DNA of 15,318 nucleotides from CAYQPF01 sp964419225 (GCA_964419225.1 CAYQPF010000117.1:1-15318), one strand, 5' to 3'. Counted from the first letter of the stretch, positions 7,715 through 14,634 are shown. The notes: generated by a model from the letters alone, not told the origin. A program made the numbers and translations.

Positions 7715-8701
7715 CTAATTTATTTTGTATTTATCTAAATCTATGTTATTGATACTTTCACATAACAGATCGTTCTCTAATTGAAACTTTAATCCATAAC
7801 TTACTGTTGCAGACCCATCTACCTTATTATTATATCTTAGCAGAATAGAACAAGCTAATTCCAACTCTTCATTCGTGGGCGGATTTTTACTGTTGATTAT
7901 TCCTAATGGCCCGGCAATGTCTTTAGACTTGAGCACAATTTCCTGATCTGTATATTCTGTCATCGATTCGTTATCATATTTGGTTCTGCCAATAACCAGT
8001 TTTGTGTCTGCATTGAGCCTGAAATGGCGTCCCCACTTCAAATATTCCAGGTTCCTGCTTGTAACCATATCATATTCAAACAAATCCTTTAAACGCTTAC
8101 AGTAATTCGTATCAGTTAACAGACAACCGCCACCTGGCGTATTATACTCCTCAATTCCCATTTCCTTAGCCATCTGCATCTGCCTGGCTCTGCTTCTGCC
8201 CTGTATATCCAGCATCTCTTCTTTCTTGACCCAGCCTTCCCGGATTGGTAAAGTATCTGCAAGAAGTCTCTGACATAAAGGTCTGATAATCAAGTCTTTA
8301 TTGCCACTCAATTTGCCAACTGCATTCATGGAATTCTTTTTCTGAGACATTGGTCTCTGACCTAATACTTCTCCAGATATTATAAAATCAATATTGTACT
8401 CTTCCATCTTTTTCATGGCTGTTGCAAACATCAGTCCATGACAATCTATGCAGGGATTCAAATTCTTCCCAAACCCATAACGAGGATTCTTCAGCATCTC
8501 CAAATGAGTGTCTGTAATATCTATAACTTCAACCTTTATTCCTGCCTTCTCTGCACATTTAATTGCACTCTTCGGCCCAAAAAAAGGCGTTTTAAAGAAT
8601 ATCGGTACTACCTCATAACCTAACTGCTCCATGTATTTGATACTTAGTAAACTGTCTAACCCCCCTGAATAAAGGGCAAAGACTCTATATTTTTTACACA
8701 T
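7715..8701 (-). CDS. PP-loop tRNA-thiolation-like protein (MnmA/ThiI-related, NFACT-R_2-type C-terminus)
   Basis: First gene of the leftward operon, 328 residues. The N-terminal ATP-pyrophosphatase has SGGLDS at 12-17. NPCIDCHG places C84 and C87, where thiouridylases of the MnmA type carry catalytic or Fe-S cysteines, and C193 lies in PGGGCLLTD. The order PP-loop, CxxC, GGGC, then a 130-residue C-terminal RNA-binding-like region (GRHFRL, LVIGRTKYDNE) matches a group often misnamed TrmU or ThiI. The inferred role is sulfur transfer to a tRNA uridine; the exact base is not known. The start is chosen at MCKKYRVF because GAGGA lies five bases upstream; an ATG at 8713, inside that leader, has no RBS. 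It is distinct from canonical MnmA, which lacks the GGGC element. Confidence 0.75.
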   Translation of the reverse strand: MCKKYRVFALYSGGLDSLLSIKYMEQLGYEVVPIFFKTPFFGPKSAIKCAEKAGIKVEVIDITDTHLEMLKNPRYGFGKNLNPCIDCHGLMFATAMKKMEEYNIDFIISGEVLGQRPMSQKKNSMNAVGKLSGNKDLIIRPLCQRLLADTLPIREGWVKKEEMLDIQGRSRARQMQMAKEMGIEEYNTPGGGCLLTDTNYCKRLKDLFEYDMVTSRNLEYLKWGRHFRLNADTKLVIGRTKYDNESMTEYTDQEIVLKSKDIAGPLGIINSKNPPTNEELELACSILLRYNNKVDGSATVSYGLKFQLENDLLCESINNIDLDKYKIN

Positions 8702-8728
8702 ATTCTTCCTCATTATATATTTGGGTTA

Positions 8729-8755
8729 ATTGTACAGGAAAGATTATTTTGTCAA
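8729..8755 (-). promoter_or_regulatory. Promoter of the six-gene leftward operon
   Basis: On the minus strand a perfect -35 box TTGACA (complement of 8750-8755) is followed by TACAAT (complement of 8729-8734, 5 of 6 to consensus). The spacer is 15 bp, slightly short. It sits about 28 bp before the chosen ATG at 8701, leaving a short leader that contains the RBS. Both boxes being near-perfect just ahead of the operon makes it credible. Confidence 0.5.
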
Positions 8756-8823
8756 AAGGTTAAATTGAAAGTATCTGATTTACCCTTTAATTGCAACCAC
8801 ATCAACTCAAATTTAACCAATTG

Positions 8824-8839
8824 TTAAAATCTTAAAATC
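8824..8839. repeat. Direct repeat TTAAAATC x2
   Basis: TTAAAATC occurs twice head to tail (8824-8831, 8832-8839) in the gap between the leftward operon and cheB. It could be a regulator site or a chance AT-rich duplication. Confidence 0.3.
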
Positions 8840-8883
8840 TCCTGAACTTCGTATAAATTTGTATTCCATTTCTCTCTTCGCTA

Positions 8884-9048
8884 AATTCGCAAAATTCGCG
8901 GTTAAACTCTCTAAAAGCGTCTCCTTCCGGAATATTTCTCACAGAGTTCACAAAGATCACAAAGTTGAATAATACAAATCCTTTCCAAACCAATAATGAC
9001 TTCTCTCTTCTCTCCTAATTCGAGTAATTAGTGTGATTAGTGGACAAA
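8884..9048. repeat. Three different 9-bp periodic repeat tracts upstream of cheB
   Basis: Three short tracts share a 9-bp period but not a sequence. AATTCGCAA and AATTCGCGG lie at 8884-8901. CACAGAGTT, CACAAAGAT and CACAAAGTT lie at 8940-8966. GAGTAATTA, GTGTGATTA and GTGGACAAA lie at 9022-9048. Nothing else, such as a gene or RNA, is apparent in 8756-9079. Confidence 0.7.
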
Positions 9049-9079
9049 ATCTCTATAGTGTCTCTTCATTTCTTTTTTA

Positions 9080-9101
9080 TTGACAGAATTAATTATATAA
9101 T
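9080..9101 (+). promoter_or_regulatory. Possible cheB promoter
   Basis: A perfect TATAAT lies at 9096-9101 and a perfect TTGACA at 9080-9085, but they are only 10 bp apart. One of the two is therefore probably fortuitous, or the pair is not a standard sigma-70 promoter. If TATAAT is used, the leader to the ATG at 9115 would be very short. Only AAGAA precedes the start, so the Shine-Dalgarno sequence is weak. Confidence 0.3.
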
Positions 9102-9114
9102 TTAAGAATGAATA

Positions 9115-10170
9115 ATGATGCAAATAGCAAAAAAAAAGATTAGAGTATTGATAGTTGATGACTCTGCCTTGGTCAGAGACATTCTAAGCAAGGGACTTGC
9201 CAAAGATCCTGATATCGAAGTTATCGGTAAAGCCAAAGATCCCTATGAAGCACGGGATATGATAGTTTTCCATCGACCTGATGTCATGACTCTTGATGTA
9301 GAAATGCCCAGAATGGACGGTGTGGAATTTCTCAGAAAACTTATGCCGCAGTTTCCCATTCCTGTTATTATGGTAAGTGCTCTGACAAATTCCAGTGCTG
9401 AAATTACCCTACAGGCTCTGGAAGCTGGTGCAGTTGACTTTGTTCTCAAGCCATCCACTAATATTTCACGTACTCTGGAAATGATGCTCGAAGAAATCAA
9501 GAGAAAAATCAAGATCGCCTCCAAAATTGATGTTTCACATTTTAAAAAAGATAAAAAGTCTGCTGTTTCATATAACAAATCCTATTCTCTGGCAATCTCC
9601 ACTGACAAAGTAGTAGCTATCGGAGCCTCTACAGGTGGAACTGAAGCAATCAAAGAAGTTATCACCAGATTTCCTTCCAATATGCCGGGAGTTGTCATTG
9701 TGCAGCATATGCCTGCTGGCTTCACTAAAATGTTCGCTGAACGTCTTAATGAACTGTGCCACATGGAAGTTAAAGAAGCTCAGGACGGAGACAGAGTTAT
9801 GACTGGAAGAATCCTCATAGCTCCAGGAGATTTCCATATGAGTCTGGTGCGTTATGGAGGTTTATACAAAGTGACTTTAGATAAATCCCCGACCATGAAC
9901 GGACATAGACCTTCGGTAGGTGTTCTCTTTAATTCTGTCGCCAAATTTGCCGGTGCCAATGCTCTTGGTATTATTTTAACAGGTATGGGCAATGACGGTG
10001 CTCAGGGAATGCTCGAAATGAGAAAAGCAGGTGCTAAAACTCTGGCTCAGGATGAACGCTCCAGTGTCGTCTGGGGTATGCCAAAAGAAGCTTGGAAAAA
10101 TGGCGGTGCTCAAATCCTTTTACCCCTGAATGAAATCGCCGATTATACAATGAAACAGTTCAGTGAGTGA
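9115..10170 (+). CDS. cheB: Chemotaxis protein-glutamate methylesterase/deamidase CheB
   Basis: Demethylates (and deamidates) chemoreceptor glutamates when phosphorylated by CheA. It has 351 residues, the normal length. The receiver domain (about 9-125) has the acidic pair D15/D16, phosphoacceptor D61 in LDVEMPRMDG, switch S88 and K112. After a linker (about 126-162) the esterase domain carries the triad S172 in GASTGGT, H198 in QHMPAGF and D294 in TGMGNDGA. All residues needed for activity are present. Two ATG codons are adjacent at 9115 and 9118, and either could be used. No cheA, cheR, cheW or receptor gene is nearby, so this copy is an orphan; its partner receptors must be encoded elsewhere. 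It is bounded on both sides by repeat-rich gaps, which suggests a one-gene transcript. Confidence 0.96.
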   Translation: MMQIAKKKIRVLIVDDSALVRDILSKGLAKDPDIEVIGKAKDPYEARDMIVFHRPDVMTLDVEMPRMDGVEFLRKLMPQFPIPVIMVSALTNSSAEITLQALEAGAVDFVLKPSTNISRTLEMMLEEIKRKIKIASKIDVSHFKKDKKSAVSYNKSYSLAISTDKVVAIGASTGGTEAIKEVITRFPSNMPGVVIVQHMPAGFTKMFAERLNELCHMEVKEAQDGDRVMTGRILIAPGDFHMSLVRYGGLYKVTLDKSPTMNGHRPSVGVLFNSVAKFAGANALGIILTGMGNDGAQGMLEMRKAGAKTLAQDERSSVVWGMPKEAWKNGGAQILLPLNEIADYTMKQFSE

Positions 10171-10239
10171 TGTTTTTATTAATGCCTTATTCCAAAAAAG
10201 TAAATATTGCACCTGTTTCCTATATTCATCTCAAAAACA

Positions 10240-10269
10240 AAGATTTTCTTCGAAAAATTTATTTTTTTT
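10240..10269 (+). terminator. Possible cheB terminator
   Basis: A weak AT-rich stem (core TTTTC 10244-10248 with GAAAA 10252-10256, extended with one mismatch to 10240 and 10260) is followed by ATTTTTTTT (10261-10269). The position 70 bp after cheB fits, but the stem is poor in GC. Confidence 0.35.
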
Positions 10270-10396
10270 AGCATTTTCTTCTGTTATGCTTCTCTCTAGC
10301 TCCTTAATAGCTTCCCTTTAGACCCCCTTCACTTTTGTTTTGCCTACATAAAAATGTGTTGCCATTTCCAATTTTCTTAACTCATCGCATTGTTTT

Positions 10397-10420
10397 GTCC
10401 ATATTGTCCATATAGTTAAT
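10397..10420. repeat. 9-bp periodic repeat, GTCCAT type (short)
   Basis: GTCCAT at 10397 and 10406, then a decayed GTTAAT at 10415, again every 9 bp. It matches the tracts at 148-189 and 10484-10525. Confidence 0.65.
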
Positions 10421-10452
10421 TTCAGGAACTGTTTCGAAAATCATTTCTCTAC

Positions 10453-10473
10453 TGGCACCTGATACCTGGCACC
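10453..10473. repeat. 7-bp periodic tract
   Basis: TGGCACC, TGATACC and TGGCACC follow without gaps, a 7-bp period of one motif with two substitutions in the middle unit. It lies between two GTCCAT tracts. Confidence 0.55.
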
Positions 10474-10483
10474 TTTCTCTTTT

Positions 10484-10525
10484 GTCCATATTGTCCATTC
10501 TGTCCATTTAGTCCATATTGTCCAT
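10484..10525. repeat. 9-bp periodic repeat, GTCCAT type (five units)
   Basis: GTCCAT starts at 10484, 10493, 10502, 10511 and 10520, exactly 9 bp apart, with variable trinucleotides ATT, TCT, TTA and ATT between. This is the best-preserved tract in the window. It lies about 55-95 bp ahead of the likely kamD promoter. Apart from these tracts and a weak terminator, 10171-10577 holds nothing I recognise. Confidence 0.8.
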
Positions 10526-10577
10526 GCCCATCCATACATTCCTTCCAGCACCTTCTCAAACCTCTCTTGCTTTTTCC

Positions 10578-10605
10578 TTGACTCTAACTAAATATAAAAT
10601 ATTCT
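10578..10605 (+). promoter_or_regulatory. Possible promoter of kamDE
   Basis: TTGACT (10578-10583, 5 of 6) and TATTCT (10600-10605, 4 of 6) are 16 bp apart, predicting a start near 10612 and a leader of about 50 nt that ends in a very strong RBS. GATAAT at 10607-10612 is an alternative -10 box without a matching -35. No riboswitch-like structure is evident. Confidence 0.35.
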
Positions 10606-10652
10606 GGATAATAGAAGATAAATTATTAATAGAAAATAAGTTATAAAGTGTT

Positions 10653-10658
10653 AGGAGG
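10653..10658 (+). promoter_or_regulatory. Shine-Dalgarno sequence that fixes the kamD start
   Basis: A perfect AGGAGG lies four bases before TTG 10663. An in-frame GTG at 10648 would place this ribosome-binding site inside the coding region, so the GTG is rejected as the start. Confidence 0.7.
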
Positions 10659-10662
10659 AAAG

Positions 10663-12222
10663 TTGCTGAAACTGAACATTCCACAAGAAAAAATATCTCA
10701 AGCAAGAGAATATGCCGGAAAAATTGTGGCATCTCTTAAATGGCTCCTGCAGGATTACAGCTCTGTTACTATCGAAAGAACTGTACTCAGACTGATGGGA
10801 ATTGATGGTGCCAATGAAGAAGGAGAACCTTTACCAAATCTTGTCGTCGATCATCTCAAGCAGAAAAAAGCACTGGAAAAAGGTGCGGCCTACTGGGTAA
10901 CCAACGCCCAGGTTGCTATGAACAAATCTGCTCAGGAAATAGCCGAATTGGTTAAAGACGGCCAACTCGACCTTACCCAGGTCAAAGTAATGCCGGTTGA
11001 CCAGATTCTGTCAGTCCTGCAGGAAACTACAGACCGTATGCTCAACCATATTAAGAAACAAAGAGCAATTCGCGAAGAATCCTTTGCTAAACTTGGCGAC
11101 CGTAGAAAACCAGCCCTTTATGTTATTGTGGCTACAGGAAATATCTATGATGATGTCGCTCAGGCTAAAGCTGCTGCCCGTCAGGGTGCCGATATTATTG
11201 CCGTTATCAGATCAACCGCTCAGTCTCTCTTAGACTATGTTCCCTATGGTGCTACAACTACCGGCTTCGGTGGAACTTTTGCCACTCAGGAAAACTTTCG
11301 GATCATGAGACAGGGATTGGATGAAGTCGGTGCTGAAATGGGTAAATATATTTCACTCACCAACTATGCTTCAGGCCTGTGTATGCCCGAAATAGCTGCT
11401 ATGGGTGCTATCGAAAGACTGGATCTCATGCTCAACGATGCTATTTACGGGATTCTGTTCCGGGATATAAATCCCCGTCGTACTTTACTTGATCAGTATT
11501 TCTCCAGAATGATCAATGCCTATGCAGGTATTGAAATCCAAACCGGCGAAGATAACTATTTAACAACTTCCGACGCTATCGAAAAAGCATATACTGTCAC
11601 CGCTTCTCAATTGATCAATGAACAATTTGCCATTCTTTCGGGTATCAAACATGAAAAAATGGGAATTGGTCATGCCTTTGAAATCAACCCCGATATTGAG
11701 AATAGTTTTACATATGAACTGTCTCATGCCTTATTGACTAAAACCTTATTCCCTGATTCACCCGTTAAATATATGCCTCCAACCAAGTTTGCCTCAGGTA
11801 ATATCTTCAAAACTTATATCATGAATGCAAATTTCAACCTGCTGGCACAATTGACCGGCCAAGGTGTTCAGCTTTTGGGAATGATGACCGAAGCCATTCA
11901 CACTCCGCACCTGGTTGACCGTGCTTTGGCTATTGAAAATGCCTTGTACCAGTTCTCAGCTTTCAAAGATCTGAATAAAGAAATTTGCCTCGAACCGGAT
12001 GGCTTTATCAATGAAAGAGCAACTCAGGTATTGGATCAGGCTTCAGATTTCTTGAAAAAAGTATCTGAAACAGGACTCTTTGAAGCTATGTCCAGAGGAG
12101 ATTTTGCTGATATCAAAAGAGAAGAGTTCGGTGGTAAAGGCTACAACGGTGTCTTCAAAAAAGCAGATGATTACCTGAATCCTTTTATGGATAAAATGAA
12201 AATAGAGTTGAAGTTAAACTAG
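10663..12222 (+). CDS. kamD: Lysine 5,6-aminomutase, alpha subunit
   Basis: Large subunit of the adenosylcobalamin- and PLP-dependent enzyme that moves the 6-amino group of D-lysine (or L-beta-lysine) to carbon 5, in anaerobic lysine fermentation. From TTG 10663 it has 519 residues, the normal family length. The body is a TIM-barrel-type aminomutase: ALYVIVATGN, then GADIIAVIRSTAQSLLDYVP and GATTTGFGGTFATQENFRIM (about 150-215), SLTNYASGLCMPEIAAMGAI (about 230-250) and HTPHLVDRALAIENA late. The start is inferred from the AGGAGG at 10653. A TTG start on a highly expressed catabolic gene is unusual but has the best RBS spacing. KamE begins 9 bp after the stop, so the two subunits are co-translated. 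No frameshift or missing block is seen. Confidence 0.93.
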   Translation: MLKLNIPQEKISQAREYAGKIVASLKWLLQDYSSVTIERTVLRLMGIDGANEEGEPLPNLVVDHLKQKKALEKGAAYWVTNAQVAMNKSAQEIAELVKDGQLDLTQVKVMPVDQILSVLQETTDRMLNHIKKQRAIREESFAKLGDRRKPALYVIVATGNIYDDVAQAKAAARQGADIIAVIRSTAQSLLDYVPYGATTTGFGGTFATQENFRIMRQGLDEVGAEMGKYISLTNYASGLCMPEIAAMGAIERLDLMLNDAIYGILFRDINPRRTLLDQYFSRMINAYAGIEIQTGEDNYLTTSDAIEKAYTVTASQLINEQFAILSGIKHEKMGIGHAFEINPDIENSFTYELSHALLTKTLFPDSPVKYMPPTKFASGNIFKTYIMNANFNLLAQLTGQGVQLLGMMTEAIHTPHLVDRALAIENALYQFSAFKDLNKEICLEPDGFINERATQVLDQASDFLKKVSETGLFEAMSRGDFADIKREEFGGKGYNGVFKKADDYLNPFMDKMKIELKLN

Positions 12223-12231
12223 GGGGATGCC

Positions 12232-12984
12232 ATGATAAAAATAGATGAAACAAAGATTAAACCTTATGGAGATACCCTTAATGATGGCAGAATCCAACTG
12301 TCCTTTGCTCTTCCGGCTCCTGCTAATGAAAAAGGCAAAGAAGCTGCCCGTCAGTTAATTAAACAAATGGGTATGGATGAAATTGAGATCTGTCATATCA
12401 ATGATCTGGGCGAAGGCTTCGCTCATATCATCGCCTACGCCAATACTTCAGCAACAGTTGATCTGACAAAGATCGAAGTTAAAGTCGTGGATACTCCTGT
12501 GATGGATATGAAGGCCACAGAAGAATTTGTGGAAAAAAATATCGGCAGAACATTAACTATTGTCGGTGCATGTATCGAAAGCGATGCCCACACAGTCGGA
12601 ATAGACGCTATCATGAATATGAAAGGATACAACCACCGTTACGGCCTGGAAAGATACAAATGCTTCAGAGCCGTGAATATGGGTGCTCAGGTTCCTTCCG
12701 AAGAACTTCTGAAAAAAGCCAGAGAACTTAATGCCGATGTGGTACTGGTTTCTCAGGTTGTTACCCAGAAAAATCTTCATATTCAGAATTTGACAAAGCT
12801 TATTGAACTCGCTGAACTCGAAGGCCTCAGAGATAAAATGCTCTTCATCTGCGGTGGTCCGCGTATCACGCATGAACTCGCTATCGAACTCGGCTATGAT
12901 GCCGGCTTCGGTACCGGTTCCTATTCCACAGATGTAGCATCTTTCATTTCCTTCCACTATGCTGATAAAGAATATAATAATTGA
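12232..12984 (+). CDS. kamE: Lysine 5,6-aminomutase, beta subunit (B12- and PLP-binding)
   Basis: Cobalamin-binding partner of KamD, 250 residues. A short N-terminal dimerisation region (about 1-100) leads into a Rossmann-like B12 domain. The base-off/His-on signature D-x-H-x-x-G is DAHTVG, with H120 as the expected cobalt ligand. Eleven residues later K131 (IMNMKGY) sits at the position of the lysine that holds PLP as an internal aldimine in the Clostridium enzyme (K144 there, H133 the cobalt ligand). DVVLVSQVVTQKNLHIQN (about 170-187) and LFICGGPRI complete the B12 fold. Both cofactor-binding residues are therefore intact. RBS GGGGG precedes the ATG. It ends 72 bp before atoD, with a terminator-like hairpin in the gap. 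Confidence 0.95.
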   Translation: MIKIDETKIKPYGDTLNDGRIQLSFALPAPANEKGKEAARQLIKQMGMDEIEICHINDLGEGFAHIIAYANTSATVDLTKIEVKVVDTPVMDMKATEEFVEKNIGRTLTIVGACIESDAHTVGIDAIMNMKGYNHRYGLERYKCFRAVNMGAQVPSEELLKKARELNADVVLVSQVVTQKNLHIQNLTKLIELAELEGLRDKMLFICGGPRITHELAIELGYDAGFGTGSYSTDVASFISFHYADKEYNN

Positions 12985-12990
12985 TCTTGT

Positions 12991-13023
12991 AGGGGCAGAC
13001 TCCCATGTCTGCCCTTGTTTTTT
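12991..13023 (+). terminator. Hairpin with T-run between kamE and atoD
   Basis: GGGCAGAC (12993-13000) pairs perfectly with GTCTGCCC (13007-13014) around TCCCAT, and the stem can be extended outward by a G-T and an A-T pair. TTGTTTTTT follows. It has the form of an intrinsic terminator, or an attenuator that lowers atoDA relative to kamDE. The wording GTAGGGGCAGAC...GTCTGCCC also resembles a palindromic intergenic repeat that I recall from many bacterial genomes, so it may have been acquired as a repeat. Confidence 0.7.
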
Positions 13024-13056
13024 GATATTACAATAATAAATATTTAAGGAGACATT

Positions 13057-13710
13057 ATGGCTAAAATTATTACGGCTCAACAAGCTGCAGCTATGATCAA
13101 ACCCGATTCCAGAATTCTGTTTGGCGGTTTTCTCGCTGTCGGTTGTGCTCAGGATCTCATCGACGCTCTCGTAGAAGCCAAAACTCCCAATCTGCATGCA
13201 ATTGTGATTGCTTCTGACTGGGAAGATCGCGGTATTGGTAAACTGGTGGTCAGCCGTCAGCTTAAATCTGCTCAGGTCTCTCATCTTGGTACAAATAAAA
13301 CAATCCAGGCCCAGATGAATGCGGGTGAAATAGCCATCGAACTCGTCCCGCAAGGTACCTTGATGGAAAGAGTTCGTGCCGGCGGTGCTGGTCTGGGTGG
13401 TTTTCTTACTCCTACAGGACTCGGTACTCTTGTTGAAGAAGGCAAACAAAAAATGACAATTGATGGAATTGAATACTTACTGGAATTACCAATTAAAGCT
13501 GATTTCGCTCTTATCAGAGCAAAAAAAGCGGATACTTTAGGTAATCTTGTTTATGATAAAACAGCCAGAAACAGCAATCCCATCATGGCTACTGCTGCTC
13601 AAATCACTATTGTAGAAGTTGATGAAATTGTTCAGCCTGGTGAAATAAATCCTGAAGATGTGATCACCCCCAGTGTTTTTGTAAATTACATTGTGCTGCA
13701 TAAGGAGTAA
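13057..13710 (+). CDS. atoD: Acetoacetate/butyrate-type CoA-transferase, subunit A (AtoD-like)
   Basis: Alpha subunit of a family I (3-oxoacid type) CoA-transferase, 217 residues, the usual size. The CoA-binding glycine-rich strand GGFLAVG lies at 23-29, followed by LVPQGTLMERVRAGGAGLGGFLTPTGLGT at about 97-124 and a late PADFALIRA-like segment (here KADFALIRAKKADTLGNLVY). The active-site glutamate is not in this subunit but in the next gene. RBS AAGGAG lies at 13046-13051, five bases from the ATG. After kamDE, the likely reaction is CoA exchange between acetoacetate and butyryl-CoA at the end of lysine fermentation. Other short acyl-CoA donors are possible, since sequence alone does not settle this. 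Confidence 0.92.
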   Translation: MAKIITAQQAAAMIKPDSRILFGGFLAVGCAQDLIDALVEAKTPNLHAIVIASDWEDRGIGKLVVSRQLKSAQVSHLGTNKTIQAQMNAGEIAIELVPQGTLMERVRAGGAGLGGFLTPTGLGTLVEEGKQKMTIDGIEYLLELPIKADFALIRAKKADTLGNLVYDKTARNSNPIMATAAQITIVEVDEIVQPGEINPEDVITPSVFVNYIVLHKE

Positions 13711-13714
13711 TATT

Positions 13715-14386
13715 ATGGATATCAATGATAAAGATTATAAGAAAAAACTCATCGGCAAAAGAATTGCCCAGGAACTGAAAGATGGGAATTTTGTGAATTT
13801 GGGTATTGGCCTTCCTACCGAAGTTGCCAACCATATTCCCGAGGGCATTACCGTTTATTTCCAGTCCGAAAACGGTATGATGGGTGTAGGTCCCGCTCCA
13901 TCAGCTGAAAATGTTGATAAGAATTTGATTAATGCCGGTGGTGGTTTGATCACTGCTATTAAAGGTGCCAGTTATTTTGATTCCTGTATGAGCTTTTCCA
14001 TCATCAGAGGCGGTCATCTTGATATGACAGTTCTTGGTGCTTTGCAGGCAGATCAAAATGGTAATCTTGCCAACTGGATGATTCCCGGCAAATTGGTGCC
14101 AGGTATGGGCGGAGCCATGGATCTCGTTACAGGTGCAAAACATGTCGTGATCGCAATGGAACATTGTGACAAAACCGGAGCTTCCAAGATCCTCAAACAA
14201 TGCAATCTTCCCCTAACTGCCAAAGGTAAAGTCAATCTCATTGTTACTGATATGGCTGTCATGGAAGTTACATCACAAGGCCTTGTTTTAAAGGAAATAG
14301 CTGAAGGTCTCACCGTGGATGAAGTTATCGCTGCCACTGATGCCGATCTGATCATCCCTGAAAATGTACCTTCTTTTGGATTTTAA
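13715..14386 (+). CDS. atoA: Acetoacetate/butyrate-type CoA-transferase, subunit B (AtoA-like)
   Basis: Beta subunit partner of the preceding gene, 223 residues. Residues 24-36 (GNFVNLGIGLPTE) open the fold. The catalytic glutamate that forms the glutamyl-CoA thioester is E52 in the invariant SENGMMG. GAMDLVTGAKHVVIAMEH and the C-terminal LVLKEIAEGLTVDEVIAATDADLIIPENV are typical of this subunit. The start is ATG 13715, four bases after the atoD stop, with AAGGAG at 13702-13707 inside the end of atoD. A frame open upstream to 13691 would overlap atoD by 20 bp and lacks an RBS. A terminator follows 20 bp after the stop, so this closes the operon. Confidence 0.94.
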   Translation: MDINDKDYKKKLIGKRIAQELKDGNFVNLGIGLPTEVANHIPEGITVYFQSENGMMGVGPAPSAENVDKNLINAGGGLITAIKGASYFDSCMSFSIIRGGHLDMTVLGALQADQNGNLANWMIPGKLVPGMGGAMDLVTGAKHVVIAMEHCDKTGASKILKQCNLPLTAKGKVNLIVTDMAVMEVTSQGLVLKEIAEGLTVDEVIAATDADLIIPENVPSFGF

Positions 14387-14406
14387 TAGTTAAATAAATT
14401 GCCCGT

Positions 14407-14428
14407 TGCACCGAAGGTGCATCTTTTT
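14407..14428 (+). terminator. Intrinsic terminator after atoA
   Basis: TGCACC (14407-14412) and GGTGCA (14416-14421) form a perfect stem around GAA, followed directly by TCTTTTT (14422-14428). It lies 20 bp after the atoA stop. Confidence 0.75.
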
Positions 14429-14444
14429 AGGTAGCCAGTGGCGG

Positions 14445-14634
14445 AAGAGTCTGTACAAAAATGCTATCAATTTGGAGGTCAAATGGCTACATTTGACATA
14501 TCTTCAATTATTGGCATCGCCTCTAATATATTATCTATCAACCAGTTATTCCCCTCTCTTTGCAAGAGAGGGGTTAGGGGTGAGTTGGAAAATTGGATCT
14601 TTCTTACTTTTTTACACTATTTTTGCACAATCTC
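14445..14634. mobile_element. MITE-like element 1 (degenerate ends)
   Basis: A non-coding unit of about 190 bp. Its left end GAGTCTGTACAAAAA (14447-14461) matches the reverse complement of its right end TTTTTGCACAATCTC (14620-14634) at 12 of 15 positions. Inside are an inverted repeat GTCAAAT...ATTTGAC (about 14478-14497) and a strong hairpin with arms CCCCTCTC and GAGAGGGG (about 14551-14573). The next element repeats the same order of parts 192 bp later with sequence divergence. There is no transposase, so mobility would be in trans. The family is not assigned. Confidence 0.6.

Noticed and set aside
10484..10525. CRISPR-like array
   Set aside because: The repeated unit is 6 bp with 3-bp variable gaps, far below CRISPR repeat and spacer sizes, and no cas genes are present.
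10171..10662. Cobalamin or lysine riboswitch ahead of kamD
   Set aside because: I looked for the conserved cobalamin core and for a compact multi-stem lysine aptamer; the gap is filled by periodic repeats and a short leader instead. A covariance-model search would be decisive.
12553..13449. A long (298-codon) minus-strand open frame across kamE and atoD
   Set aside because: It lies wholly antisense to two well-supported genes, has no domain signature, is rich in Ser, Phe and Cys as expected for a shadow frame, and spans the intergenic hairpin.
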